From the NCBI RefSeq assembly GCF_016862575.1, contig NZ_BONF01000064.1, positions 1-37,462 on the forward strand: a stretch of 37,462 nucleotides of DNA. Reading direction: 5' to 3'. Shown in pieces: positions 8,084 through 16,762 of the stretch (its first letter is position 1; the number at the start of each line of letters is the position of its first letter). Below the pieces are notes generated by a model. It was not told the DNA's origin, searched no databases, and worked only from the letters and a program-made list of their open reading frames with translations. Source of the stretch: Catellatospora bangladeshensis. Its GTDB lineage: Bacteria > Actinomycetota > Actinomycetes > Mycobacteriales > Micromonosporaceae. The translations under genes were made by a program, and so were the position numbers.

Positions 8084-8182
8084 TGGAGGACTCCCCGGGA
8101 TGCCGAGCGGCCGACAGGCCGAGGTACGACTCTAGGGGAAACAGACCGATTTGCCCGTGTACACGCCGGAGGCGGGCAGGGA

Positions 8183-8211
8183 CCCGGTGCGCCACGGCGG
8201 GCGGCACCGGG
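8183..8211 (-). terminator. Possible terminator after the first GH30 gene
   Basis: CCCGGTGC (8183-8190) pairs with GCACCGGG (8204-8211) over a 13-nt loop, 15 bp past the stop codon of the gene at 8226. No T run. Confidence 0.4.
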
Positions 8212-8225
8212 CCCCGCGTTCGGGG

Positions 8226-10517
8226 TCAGGGCTGCACGACGAGGCGGAACGACTGCGCCGGGCCGCCGGTGCAGGTCCACTGCTGCAGCCAGGCGCCGTC
8301 GGCGGTGGACACGTCGCGCACGTCGAGGCACCTGCCGCTGTTGCGGGCGACGAACCGGTAGAGGCCGCCGCCGAGCGCGACCGGCTGCCACTGCTGGTTG
8401 GTGCCGCCGACGTACGACCACAGGTGCACCTGCGCGCCGTCGCCGGTGGCCCCGGGGCCGCCGTTGACGTCCCAGACCAGGCTGGTCGCGTGCCGGTTGA
8501 CGACCTGGTAGTAGCCGCCGCTGGTCGCCCGGAACTGCCACTGCTGGTTGGCCGCGGGAGGTGACGCGCAGGTCCACTGCTGCAGGCGAGCGCCGTTGCC
8601 GGTGCTCCAGTCGGCGTCGTCCAGGCACTTGCCGCTGTTGGTGTTGATCACCTGATACCAGGCGCCCTGGTTGATGCCGCCACCCCCGCCGCCGGAGGAC
8701 GAGGTGGTGACGGTCAGTGACGCCGAGGCCGGGGACTGGTTGCCCGCGGCGTCCCGTGCCCGGACGGTGTAGGTGTACGGGGTCGACGCGGCCAGGCCGG
8801 TATCGGTGTAACCGGTGCCCGTGGCCGTGCCCACCTGGACCCCGTTGCGGAACACCAGATAGCCGGTGACGCCGACGTTGTCGGTGGACGCGGTCCAGCT
8901 CAGGTTCGTGGACGAGGACGTGGTGCCACTGGCCGACAGGGCGCCGGGCGCGGTCGGCGCAGTCGTGTCACCACCGGTGCCCGGCCAGGTCAGTGTGGCG
9001 ACCGCGCCGGGCGGCACGGTGTAGCCGACGGTCATCGCGTTGAACGAGACGCCGAAGGTCTGCGAGCCGCCGCCGACGTTGGCCACCAGCAGCGCGTACG
9101 AGCCGTCGGGGTTGCGGAATGCGACGTTGTGCAGGTCGCCGGCGTTGTTGGAGCCGACGCGCACCGCGCCGGTCTTCACGAAGCGGGCGAGGTGGCCGAG
9201 CGTGTAGTACTCGGCGTTGCGGGTGACGGTGCTGCCCTCGATGGTGAGCACGCCGGAGCACATGCCGGCCGGGTTGTTGCCGCAGCCGCCGTTGACCGGG
9301 CCGCCCCGGCTGTCCAGGGCCAGGTTCCAGTTGATCAGCGACTTCGACCAGTTACGGATCACGCCGACGGCGAGGTAGCGGGCGTGCCACTTGAACGTGT
9401 CGGCGAAGACCTGCGCCGGGGAGTCGTTGACCCCGTGCCAGCCGGAGCACTCGCTGAACCAGATGTCCTTGTTCGGGAACGCGTCGTGCAGCGCGGTCTG
9501 GGCGCTGGCGTCGCCGTAGTAGCAGTGGTAGGCGGTGCCCGCGATCCACTGGGCGGCGGAGGTGCGCAGGACGTCGTACGGGTAGTTCGGCTCGGCGGGC
9601 ACGCCCAGCTGCGCGGCGTCGGCGGCGTCGTCGGGGTGCTGCGCCCAGTTGTGGTCGTACGAGATGATCTTCACGTGGCCCAGGCCCGCGTCGCGGAGCA
9701 GCGGGCCGAGTTCGTTGATGACGGCGGCCTGGTGGGCGACGGGCATGTCGGTGCCGGGGTAGCCGTCGGGGGTGCGGTTCTGCGGTTCGTTCTGCACGGT
9801 GAGGGCGTAGATCGGCACCCCCGCCGCCTGGTACGCCTGCACGAACCTGACCAGGTAGAGCGCGTACGCCCGGAAGATCGCGTGGTCGTTCTTGAGCCTG
9901 CCGCCGACGAGGGAGTTGTTGGCCTTCATCCAGGCGGGCTGGCCCCACGGCGACGCCATGATCTTCAGGCTGGGATTGAGCTGCAGCGCACGCCGCAGCA
10001 GCGGCAGGATCTGCGCCTCGTCGTGGGCGATGCTGAACCGCGCCATCGGCAGGTCGGTCTGGCCGCTGGGCAGGTCGTCGAACGTGTAGTGCGCCTCGTC
10101 GGTGAAGTCCGAGCTGCCGATGGGCTGGCGCAGCATGCTCAGGCCGATGCCGTTGACCGGGTCGAACAGCGACGTCATCACCTGGTCGCGCTGCGCGGCG
10201 GGCAGCCGGTAGAGCAGCGCGGCCGACGAGTCGGTGATCGACGCGCCGAACCCGTCCATGGTCTGCAGGACCTGCGACGGCTCGATGGTGATCATCTGGC
10301 CGGGACGGGGCCCGGCGGTGTCGAACACCTGGCTCGCGGCCGGGGCCAGCAGCTGGGCCCGGTCAGGGGTGGTGATCCAGGCCGAGACGGTCGGCCCGGT
10401 CGCCGCGGACGCGGTCGTGGCCGGACCGGCGAACGCGGCGGCCGTGGCGAGCAGCGTGACCGCCGCCGCCAGCGCCGCACGGCGGCGGTGCCTGGGGAGG
10501 GTGTGCCGGTGGTGCAT
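8226..10517 (-). CDS. Secreted GH30 glycosidase with FnIII and ricin-type lectin module
   Basis: The 763-aa protein starts at ATG 10517 with AGGAG upstream. A signal peptide (basic start, hydrophobic 14-31, cleavage near ASA at 37-39) directs export. GH30 fills about 42-512: QTMDGFGASITDSSA, acid/base E244 in VQNEPQNR, nucleophile E356 in WFSECSG. An FnIII domain (about 520-606), a glycine linker and a ricin-B/CBM13 trefoil (about 618-762, repeated GKCLDD, QQWTC) follow. GH30 enzymes of this type act on beta-glucosyl linkages such as glucosylceramide or beta-1,6-glucan; the exact substrate is inferred only. It lies behind a paralogous GH30 gene, and both are likely controlled by the LacI regulator at 13029. 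Confidence 0.92.
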   Translation of the reverse strand: MHHRHTLPRHRRRAALAAAVTLLATAAAFAGPATTASAATGPTVSAWITTPDRAQLLAPAASQVFDTAGPRPGQMITIEPSQVLQTMDGFGASITDSSAALLYRLPAAQRDQVMTSLFDPVNGIGLSMLRQPIGSSDFTDEAHYTFDDLPSGQTDLPMARFSIAHDEAQILPLLRRALQLNPSLKIMASPWGQPAWMKANNSLVGGRLKNDHAIFRAYALYLVRFVQAYQAAGVPIYALTVQNEPQNRTPDGYPGTDMPVAHQAAVINELGPLLRDAGLGHVKIISYDHNWAQHPDDAADAAQLGVPAEPNYPYDVLRTSAAQWIAGTAYHCYYGDASAQTALHDAFPNKDIWFSECSGWHGVNDSPAQVFADTFKWHARYLAVGVIRNWSKSLINWNLALDSRGGPVNGGCGNNPAGMCSGVLTIEGSTVTRNAEYYTLGHLARFVKTGAVRVGSNNAGDLHNVAFRNPDGSYALLVANVGGGSQTFGVSFNAMTVGYTVPPGAVATLTWPGTGGDTTAPTAPGALSASGTTSSSTNLSWTASTDNVGVTGYLVFRNGVQVGTATGTGYTDTGLAASTPYTYTVRARDAAGNQSPASASLTVTTSSSGGGGGGINQGAWYQVINTNSGKCLDDADWSTGNGARLQQWTCASPPAANQQWQFRATSGGYYQVVNRHATSLVWDVNGGPGATGDGAQVHLWSYVGGTNQQWQPVALGGGLYRFVARNSGRCLDVRDVSTADGAWLQQWTCTGGPAQSFRLVVQP

Positions 10518-10549
10518 GGTGTGCTCCTTCGAATCGGGACGGGGAGCGG

Positions 10550-10599
10550 CGGAAGGTCGGTGTCCTTCCGCGATCGGCCCGGCAGCGCCGCCGGGCCGA
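10550..10599 (-). promoter_or_regulatory. Two adjacent hairpins in the leader of the GH30 gene
   Basis: CGGAAGG/CCTTCCG (10550-10556, 10564-10570) and a 10-bp stem (10574-10583, 10590-10599, loop of 6) stand side by side just upstream of the start at 10517. Such paired stems could be an attenuator or a terminator for read-through from the upstream gene. The whole gap 10518-10840 has no gene; it holds these stems and the two 20-bp repeats. Confidence 0.4.
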
Positions 10600-10739
10600 A
10601 GCCTGTGAGCCGAGCAATGCGGGTGGTACGCGGGCAGCAGCCATCGCCTGGGCCGCGGCGCGGATCAGGTGCACGGGCAGGGTGTGGCGCGTCACGGCCG
10701 GGGCGGGGTCACCGCCGCGCACGCGGCCGCAGGCTCGGG

Positions 10740-10790
10740 GTTAAGAAGGTGCCCTTCCTCTACGTATTCCGTTAAGAAGGTGCCCTTCCT
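10740..10790. repeat. Two copies of GTTAAGAAGGTGCCCTTCCT
   Basis: Identical 20-bp copies at 10740-10759 and 10771-10790, 31 bp apart. Each contains the near-palindrome AAGG-TGC-CCTT. I recall related sequences as frequent between genes in Micromonosporaceae. They sit between the stop of the second GH30 gene and the leader of the first. Confidence 0.85.
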
Positions 10791-10840
10791 TGCGTGGGGG
10801 GCGGGGCCGGGGGCGTCCGGCCCCGCCGTTGTCGGGTGGG

Positions 10841-12775
10841 TCAGGTGTAGAGGCGGAGGTCGGCGATGGACCACCAGTTGCCGGCTGCGGCGGTGCTGGT
10901 GATGCGCAGGTGGCGGGCGGTGGTGCGGGGCAGGTCCACGTTGGTGAGCTGGGCGACGCCGGTGCCGGTGGCCAGGGTGCGCCAGGTGGTGCCGTCGTCG
11001 CTGGCGGACAGCTGCCAGCCGCGGGGGTAGTCGCCGAGGTTGCCGCCGCTGTCGATGGCGACGCGGCGGAAGGTGCGGGTCGCGCCCAGGTCGACCTGGA
11101 GATACTGGCCGGGGGCCTGGGCCTGGCCGCTGCTCCAGCGGGTGGAGGCGTCGGCGTCGACGGCCGCGGCCGGGTTCTCCCCCGCCGGGTCGGCGACGAC
11201 GGTCGCGCCGGTCAGCGGGATCTCGCGCAGGTCGCTGCGCAGGGCCGGGTGGGCGGGCCAGGTGAAGGTGGCCAGGGCGCCGCCGGGCAGGGTGTAGTCG
11301 ATGATCCGGTCGCCGACCGCGACGGCGAAGGAGCGCGGGTCGTCGTTCTCGTTGTGCACGACCAGCGCGGTGGAGCCGTCGGGGTTGCGGAAGGCCACGT
11401 CCGTGAGCTGGCCGTTCCAGCCGACGGTGCCGAACGAGGTGCTGGCGATGCGGACCGCGCCGGGGCGGACGAACTTCGACAGGTGACCGATCGTGTAGTA
11501 CTCGGCGTTGGTGGTGGCGGTGCCGTCCGCGCCGACGGTGACCAGGCCGGTGCAGGTGTCGCAGCCGCCCAGGTGCGGGCCGCCGGTGGCGTCGAGCGCG
11601 AGGTTCCAGTTGACCACGGACTTGGCCCAGTTGCGGGTGGTGCCGATGGCCAGGGTACGGGCGTGCCAGACCAGGGTCTCCCGGAAGAACTTCGCGGGCG
11701 GGTCGTCCGGGCCGTGCGAGCCGGAGCACTCGGTGAACCAGATGCCCTTGTCGGGGTACGCGTCGTGCAGCGCGGTCTGCGCGGACGGGTCGCCGTAGTA
11801 GCAGTGGAACGCGGTCCCGGCGATCCAGCGCGCGGCCGGGCCGGACAGCAGCTGGTACGGGTAGTCCGTCTCCGGGTCCTCGCCGGGCGGGGTCGAGGCG
11901 ATGTCGCCGGGGTGGGTGGCCCAGTTGTGGTCGTAGCCGAGGATCTTGGTGCGGGGGCTGGCGGCGCGCAGCAGCGGGCCGAGCGCCTCGATCACCCTGG
12001 CCTGCTGGCGGACCGGCAGGTCGGTGCCGGGGTAGCCGGACGGGGCGCGGTTCTGCGGCTCGTTCTGCACCGACAGGTAGTCGATCGGGACACCGGCCGC
12101 GGCGTACGCCTGCACGAAGCGCACCAGGTAGCGCGCGTACGCCCGGTAGACGGCCGGGTCGTCGGCCAGCCGCCCGCCGGCCAGCGTGCCGCCGGTCTTC
12201 ATCCAGGCGGGCATGCTCCACGGCGTGGCCATGATGGTCAGCTTCGGGTTGAGGCGGCGGGCCTGGCGCAGCAGTGGCAGGATCCGTGCCTCGTCGTGGG
12301 CGATGCTGAACGAGCGCAGCCCGAAGTCGGTCTGCCCGGCGGGCACGTCGTCGTAGGTGTAGTGCTCGTCGGCGGCGGTGAAGTCCGACGAGCCGATCGG
12401 CTGGCGCAGGAAGCTGACGCCGATGCCGCGTGCCGGGTCGAACAGCGACCGCATCACCTCGTCGCGGTCGGCGGGGCTGAGCCGGTACAGCACCTCGGCG
12501 GAGGAGTCGGTGAGCGACGCCCCGAACCCGTCCATGCTCTGATAGGACCGGCGCGGATCCACCACGATCGTCGGCTCGGCCGAGGTGCCCTCCCGGAAGG
12601 TGACCGGAGCGCGCTCGTGCAGCAGCTCCGACCGGTCCACCGTGGTCACCCACACTCTCGCCTGCGGCTGTGCCCGGCGGTCCGCCGACGGCGCGGCGGT
12701 GGCGGCCACGGCGCCGCCGAGCGCGAGCGCCGCCGTCACCGCGGCGGCGACGGCTCCTGTCGCTGGTCTTCTCAT
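10841..12775 (-). CDS. Secreted GH30 glycosidase with F5/8C (CBM32-type) module
   Basis: The 644-aa protein starts at ATG 12775 (GAGG seven bases before). The signal peptide spans about 1-28. GH30 covers about 38-510, with SMDGFGASLTDSSAE, acid/base E239 in VQNEPQNR and nucleophile E349 in WFTECSG. The C-terminal 125 residues are an F5/8 type C (discoidin) module (DADASTRWSSG, YLQVDLGATRTFRRVAI, ARHLRITSTA). It is clearly paralogous to the gene at 8226 in the catalytic part, but has a different binding module, so the two probably attack different forms of the same kind of polymer or lipid. It faces the LacI gene across a 250-bp control region. Confidence 0.92.
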   Translation of the reverse strand: MRRPATGAVAAAVTAALALGGAVAATAAPSADRRAQPQARVWVTTVDRSELLHERAPVTFREGTSAEPTIVVDPRRSYQSMDGFGASLTDSSAEVLYRLSPADRDEVMRSLFDPARGIGVSFLRQPIGSSDFTAADEHYTYDDVPAGQTDFGLRSFSIAHDEARILPLLRQARRLNPKLTIMATPWSMPAWMKTGGTLAGGRLADDPAVYRAYARYLVRFVQAYAAAGVPIDYLSVQNEPQNRAPSGYPGTDLPVRQQARVIEALGPLLRAASPRTKILGYDHNWATHPGDIASTPPGEDPETDYPYQLLSGPAARWIAGTAFHCYYGDPSAQTALHDAYPDKGIWFTECSGSHGPDDPPAKFFRETLVWHARTLAIGTTRNWAKSVVNWNLALDATGGPHLGGCDTCTGLVTVGADGTATTNAEYYTIGHLSKFVRPGAVRIASTSFGTVGWNGQLTDVAFRNPDGSTALVVHNENDDPRSFAVAVGDRIIDYTLPGGALATFTWPAHPALRSDLREIPLTGATVVADPAGENPAAAVDADASTRWSSGQAQAPGQYLQVDLGATRTFRRVAIDSGGNLGDYPRGWQLSASDDGTTWRTLATGTGVAQLTNVDLPRTTARHLRITSTAAAGNWWSIADLRLYT

Positions 12776-12792
12776 TTGCCCACCTCAAGCCA

Positions 12793-12820
12793 TGTAACAT
12801 CTTGTAACACTTGTGAAACA
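12793..12820. promoter_or_regulatory. Three phased TGT(A/G)AACA-type repeats upstream of GH30
   Basis: TGTAACA (12793-12799), TGTAACA (12803-12809) and TGTGAAACA (12812-12820) recur at about 10-bp steps, on one face of the helix, 18 bp upstream of the GH30 start. A further TTGTAAC is at 12912. They are candidates for the LacI-family operator or another activator site. Confidence 0.45.
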
Positions 12821-12870
12821 TCTGCGCTTCGCAGCGAACCACCGGGCCGGCATCATGTCAATAGGTCGAT

Positions 12871-12909
12871 GCATGCCAGGTCTGATGTAGCCGGTCAGGG
12901 GCATGCCAG
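12871..12909. repeat. Direct repeat GCATGCCAG, 30-bp spacing
   Basis: GCATGCCAG at 12871-12879 and 12901-12909; each contains the palindrome GCATGC. It lies midway between the divergent GH30 and LacI genes. Confidence 0.5.
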
Positions 12910-13006
12910 CCTTGTAACGGAGTGGAACAGCAGCGACCGCACCAGGCCGCGTAAATCGATGTAGAGGAGATCCGGTTCGCCCCTGGAGCAGCGCCCGGCG
13001 GGCCGA

Positions 13007-13012
13007 TATGCT
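13007..13012 (+). promoter_or_regulatory. Candidate -10 box of the LacI-family gene
   Basis: TATGCT followed by six bases and ATG at 13019. Transcription would start about at that ATG, which opens a 13-codon frame ending at 13060 and overlapping the regulator start at 13029 in another frame. Confidence 0.4.
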
Positions 13013-13028
13013 GACGCCATGAAACGGC

Positions 13029-14060
13029 ATGGAACAGATGACCAGACCCGCCACGCGTAAGGGGAGCGTCCGCGACATCGCCGCGGCCACCGGCCTGTCC
13101 ATCGCCACCGTCTCGCGCGCCCTCAACGCCCACCCGAGCGTCGCCGCCGACACCCGCGACCTCGTCCAGCGCACCGCCCAGCGGCTGCGCGCGGCCGTAC
13201 GCGCCGAACCCGACGGCCGCCCCCCGGCCCGCCAGGTCGTCTACGTGCGCTGCCCGTACCAGCTCACCGACTACTTCGGGCTGATCGTTTCCTCCATCGC
13301 CGAGACGCTCCTGCTGCACGGGCGCCACCTGCTGCTCGACGCCGGACAGGTCGCACAGAACGAGAACGTGCTGCCCACCCTCGGCTCCCGCACCGACATC
13401 GGCGGCGCCGTGCTGATCCTGCCGCCCGAGCCCAGCGAGGAGCTGGAACACCTGCGCCGCGACGGCTTCCCGTTCGTCGTCGTCGACCCGCGCACTCCCC
13501 CGCCCCGCGACATCCCGGCCGTGTCCGCCGCGCACTTCGGCGGCGCCCGCGCCGTAACCGCCCACCTGACCGCCCTGGGCCACCGCCGGATCGGCGTGGT
13601 CGGCGGCCCGCACAACTGGCTCGCCGGCCAGGCCCGCCTGGCCGGGCACACCTCCGCGCTGGCCGACGTGGGCGTACTGGCCGACCCGGCGCTCGTGCGC
13701 TCCGCCGAGCCGACCGCCGAGCTGGGCCACCGCGCCGCCGCCGAACTGCTCGACCTGCCCGACCGGCCCACCGCCCTGGTCTGCTTCAACGACAAGGCAG
13801 CCGTCGGCGCGCTGGCCGCCGCCACCGAACGCGGCCTGCGCGTGCCCGCCGACCTGTCGGTCACCGGCTTCGACGACATCGACCTGGCCAGCGCCACCAC
13901 CCCGAGGCTGACCACGGTGCGCCAGCCGCTGCAGGAGATGGGCCGCATCGCCGTCGGCCTGCTGGTCCGCCTGCTCGACCAGCACCAGCTGGAAGCACTG
14001 CACATCGAGCTGGCCACCGAACTGGTCGTACGCGAGTCGACCGGCCCGGTGCCCGCCTGA
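13029..14060 (+). CDS. LacI-family transcriptional regulator
   Basis: 343 aa; ATG 13029 or the in-frame ATG 13038 may start it. Residues about 12-40 are the LacI helix-turn-helix (SVRDIAAATGLSIATVSRALN). The usual hinge ending YRPN is replaced by an Arg/Ala stretch, and the effector domain follows from about 64 as a periplasmic-binding-protein fold (HFGGARAVTAHLTALGHRRIGVVGG, FNDKAAVGALAAATERGLRVPADLSVTGFDD, TTVRQPLQEMG). It probably binds a sugar released by the GH30 enzymes and represses or induces them. It is divergent from the GH30 genes. Its stop is 1 bp from the stop of the convergent DUF6766 gene. Confidence 0.92.
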   Translation: MEQMTRPATRKGSVRDIAAATGLSIATVSRALNAHPSVAADTRDLVQRTAQRLRAAVRAEPDGRPPARQVVYVRCPYQLTDYFGLIVSSIAETLLLHGRHLLLDAGQVAQNENVLPTLGSRTDIGGAVLILPPEPSEELEHLRRDGFPFVVVDPRTPPPRDIPAVSAAHFGGARAVTAHLTALGHRRIGVVGGPHNWLAGQARLAGHTSALADVGVLADPALVRSAEPTAELGHRAAAELLDLPDRPTALVCFNDKAAVGALAAATERGLRVPADLSVTGFDDIDLASATTPRLTTVRQPLQEMGRIAVGLLVRLLDQHQLEALHIELATELVVRESTGPVPA

Positions 14061-14061
14061 G

Positions 14062-14727
14062 CTACTCGCCGGTCTGCCCGTGCGGGGCGGTGACCGGCTT
14101 GGACTCCGGCGAGCCGTGCTGGCGCAGGAAGATGCTGAGCACGATCAGCGCACCGACCGCCAGGAACTCGCTCTGCCAGTTCTGCATGGACTGGAACCAG
14201 AAGTCCGACGTGCCGAGGAACTCCAGGGCGCTCACCGACGGCTGGCCCTTCAGCGCCGCCTGCTCGTTGAAGTCGGCGGTCCCGCCCAGCAGGTGGCTCA
14301 CGAACGACAGCAGGAAGAACAGCAGCAGCACGATCGCCAGGCTGTTGCGGTAGAGCACCTGCGACAGGCCGTGCTGCCGCGACGGCTTCGGCGAGTCCTC
14401 CGTTGCCTTCTCCGGCTCGTCCTCCGGACGGTCCTTCTGGTCCGGCTTCTTGGACTCCGCCGACCCCCGCTGCACCAGATACGCCGTCAGCAGGACGTAC
14501 GCGCCCATCTGAAGGAACTCCGACTCCCAGTTCTCGAACAGGGCCTCGGCGAAGTGGCCGGTACGCAGGTAGTGCCAGTACGTGTCGGCGGCAACGCCGT
14601 AGTCGGCCAGCTCCTCGTTGCGGACCTGCCAGCCGAACACGCTCTGCAGGACCACGAAGACCGCGAAGGCGCCGAACATCGACACCGCCAGCGCGTTGTC
14701 GTGCAGCCAGCTCTTTCGTACGCTCAC
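14062..14727 (-). CDS. DUF6766-family membrane protein
   Basis: GTG 14727 with AGGAGG seven bases before gives 221 aa; the longer frame to 14910 is not used. Two halves repeat one plan: a membrane span, a loop with TDFW/AADTYW, then NWESEFLQ or NWQSEFLAV leading into a second span and LVQRGSAESK or LRQHGSPESK. Spans lie near 14-33, 73-90, 132-152 and 190-207, with a charged linker between halves. DUF6766 proteins are, as I recall, common in actinobacteria; function is unknown. TATTAT (14794-14799 on this strand) may be a -10. Confidence 0.75.
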   Translation of the reverse strand: MSVRKSWLHDNALAVSMFGAFAVFVVLQSVFGWQVRNEELADYGVAADTYWHYLRTGHFAEALFENWESEFLQMGAYVLLTAYLVQRGSAESKKPDQKDRPEDEPEKATEDSPKPSRQHGLSQVLYRNSLAIVLLLFFLLSFVSHLLGGTADFNEQAALKGQPSVSALEFLGTSDFWFQSMQNWQSEFLAVGALIVLSIFLRQHGSPESKPVTAPHGQTGE

Positions 14728-14872
14728 CTGACACCTCCTGATACCCGGATTACCCCGGATCTCCGGGTTGATGCGTAGGCGACAGGAAGCCACATAATAG
14801 GATAAACACGGCAAAAGGGCCTCCCGCCGAGGAACCGGCGTGAACGTGCCAACAGCCGGGTAAGCGTGTGCC

Positions 14873-15904
14873 ATGCGGCTGCGGCGAAGCGACCTCTCCC
14901 GGGCGGGCATCAGCCGCCGGCGACGGGGCCGGGGATTCTCCTATTCATTCCAGGGCAAGCCCGTGACCGACCCGGACACCCTGGAAAGGATCCGGGCGCT
15001 CGCGGTGCCACCCGCCTGGTCCGAGGTGTGGATCAGCCCCGACGAACGCGGCCACATCCAGGCGATCGGCGTCGATGCCGCCGGGCGCCGGCAGTACCGC
15101 TACCACGACCAGTGGCGCGCCCAGCGCGACCGCCGCAAATTCGCCCACCTCGCAGACCTGGCCGCCGCACTCCCCCGGCTGCGCGAAACCGTCACCAAGG
15201 ACCTCTCCGGCCGCGGGCTCACCCGGCCACGGGTGCTCGCCGCGGCGGTCCGGCTGCTGGACCGCACCGCCGTCCGGGTCGGCGGCGAGCAGTACGCAGT
15301 CGACGACCCCGACCTCGGCGAGGCCACGTTCGGGCTGGCCACCATCCGCCGCGACCACGTCAAGGTCCGCGGCGACGAGATCATGATGAGCTTCCCCGCC
15401 AAGGGAGGCATAGAGGCGATGATCACCGTCGAGGACGCTGCGGTCGCCGCCGTCATCCGCAACCTGCTCCGCCGCGACGATCCCGGCGAGGAGCTGCTCG
15501 CGTACCGCGAAGGCCGTGAGTGGCGCGACGTGCGCAGCAGCGACGTCAACGACTACCTGCGCGAGATCTCCGGCGCCGAGATCACCGCCAAGGACTTCCG
15601 CACCTGGCACGGCACGGTCGCCGCCCTGGTCAGCCTGTGCGCGGCGGGACGCTGCCGCACCGTGACCGCCCGCCGCAAGGCCGTCACCGCCGCCATGCGC
15701 GAAGCCGCCGACCTGCTGGGCAACACCCCAGCGGTGGCACGGGCCTCCTACGTCGACCCACGCCTGGTCGACGCCTACGGCGCCGGTGGCCTCCCCTCCC
15801 TCAAGGGCCTGGACACGGCCGCCGAGCAGCCCGCAGGCGCCGCGTTCGCCGACGCGAAGCTGTGGGCGCAGGCCGAGAAGACAGCCATCGACATCCTCAC
15901 CTGA
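14873..15904 (+). CDS. Bacterial DNA topoisomerase IB
   Basis: 343 aa, poxvirus-like TopIB. It relaxes supercoils by a transient 3'-phosphotyrosyl bond. The N-terminal domain (SYSFQGKPVTDPDTLERIRALAVPPAW, positions 23-49) and the DNA-embracing YRYHDQW are typical. Catalytic residues by motif: R135 in RVGGEQYA, K177 in FPAKGG, R243/H246 in KDFRTWHGT, and nucleophile Y293 in ARASYVDPRL. Length is usual for the family. It is divergent from the DUF6766 gene. Start ATG 14873 has no strong ribosome site. Bacterial TopIB is an accessory enzyme, not essential. Confidence 0.95.
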   Translation: MRLRRSDLSRAGISRRRRGRGFSYSFQGKPVTDPDTLERIRALAVPPAWSEVWISPDERGHIQAIGVDAAGRRQYRYHDQWRAQRDRRKFAHLADLAAALPRLRETVTKDLSGRGLTRPRVLAAAVRLLDRTAVRVGGEQYAVDDPDLGEATFGLATIRRDHVKVRGDEIMMSFPAKGGIEAMITVEDAAVAAVIRNLLRRDDPGEELLAYREGREWRDVRSSDVNDYLREISGAEITAKDFRTWHGTVAALVSLCAAGRCRTVTARRKAVTAAMREAADLLGNTPAVARASYVDPRLVDAYGAGGLPSLKGLDTAAEQPAGAAFADAKLWAQAEKTAIDILT

Positions 15905-15962
15905 GGAGGATGCAGGGCGTCATCAGATCGGGAAGCCTGTCGCTGCGATAGGTTCGGGAGCT

Positions 15963-16655
15963 GTGTCGACCCGATCAGCCCACGGCAGGGACTCCGCCCG
16001 CGCGACCCGGCTGCCCGCCAAGCCGCAGCCGCCCTCGGCCATGGAGACCGCCCAGCAGCCCGACCACGACATCGAGGACGAGGCGACGTTCCGGAAGCTG
16101 GCGTTCCTCGACCTCGACCTGTCGGGCCAGGCCGGGGACTCGGTCGAGTTCGAGCAGTGCCGGTTCACCCGCACCGGGCTGGCCGGGACGGTGCTGGAAC
16201 GGGCGGCGTTTACCGACTGCCTGGTCGAGACGTCCGACTGGGCGAACCTCAAGGCCGTCAAGTCCGGGCTGCTGCGGGTGGAGGTGTCGCTGGCGCGGCT
16301 GACCGGGCTGCAATGGCTCGACGGGTCGCTGCGCGACGTGGCGTTCCGGGAGTGCCGGATGGACCTGGCGACGTTCCGGTTCAGCTCGTTCAAGAACGTG
16401 GCCTTCACCGAGTGCAACCTCACCCGGGCCGACTTCACCAACGCCGACCTGCGCGGGGCGTCGTTCACCGGGTGCGACCTGTCGGGCGCGCAGTTCGCGC
16501 AGGCCGACTGCAACGGTGCACGGTTCACCCGCTGCGAGCTGGGCGGCATCGGCAGCGTGACGAGCCTGCGCGGCGCGACCGTCGGCGCGCACGACCTCGC
16601 GGGGCTGGCATACACGCTGGCCGGGGCGCTCGACATCACCATCGACGAGGCCTGA
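15963..16655 (+). CDS. Pentapeptide-repeat protein
   Basis: From GTG 15963 the protein has 230 aa; ATG 16041 (204 aa) is an alternative, as the first 26 residues are low complexity. From about residue 40 it carries repeats of the A(D/N)LXX/F type (LAGTVLERAAFTDCLVE, FTECNLTRADFTNADLRGA, FTGCDLSGAQFAQADCNGA), which build a right-handed square beta helix. Some such proteins mimic DNA and protect gyrase. It sits 58 bp behind topoisomerase IB in the same direction, which hints at a link to topology but proves nothing. Confidence 0.8.
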   Translation: MSTRSAHGRDSARATRLPAKPQPPSAMETAQQPDHDIEDEATFRKLAFLDLDLSGQAGDSVEFEQCRFTRTGLAGTVLERAAFTDCLVETSDWANLKAVKSGLLRVEVSLARLTGLQWLDGSLRDVAFRECRMDLATFRFSSFKNVAFTECNLTRADFTNADLRGASFTGCDLSGAQFAQADCNGARFTRCELGGIGSVTSLRGATVGAHDLAGLAYTLAGALDITIDEA

Positions 16656-16762
16656 CTCACGATCAGGCTTCGCTGTTCGCGCCTTGACCGGCTGGTTTGC
16701 CGGCCGCCCCTACCATGACGTCACCAATCGGCAGCGAGCGTCATGAATGAAGCGGGTAGCCC

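Noticed and set aside
9129-12964. Very long plus-strand open frames opposite both GH30 genes
   Set aside because: They are Gly/Val/Ala/Arg-rich shadows of real codons in high-GC DNA; the minus strand has full GH30 domains.
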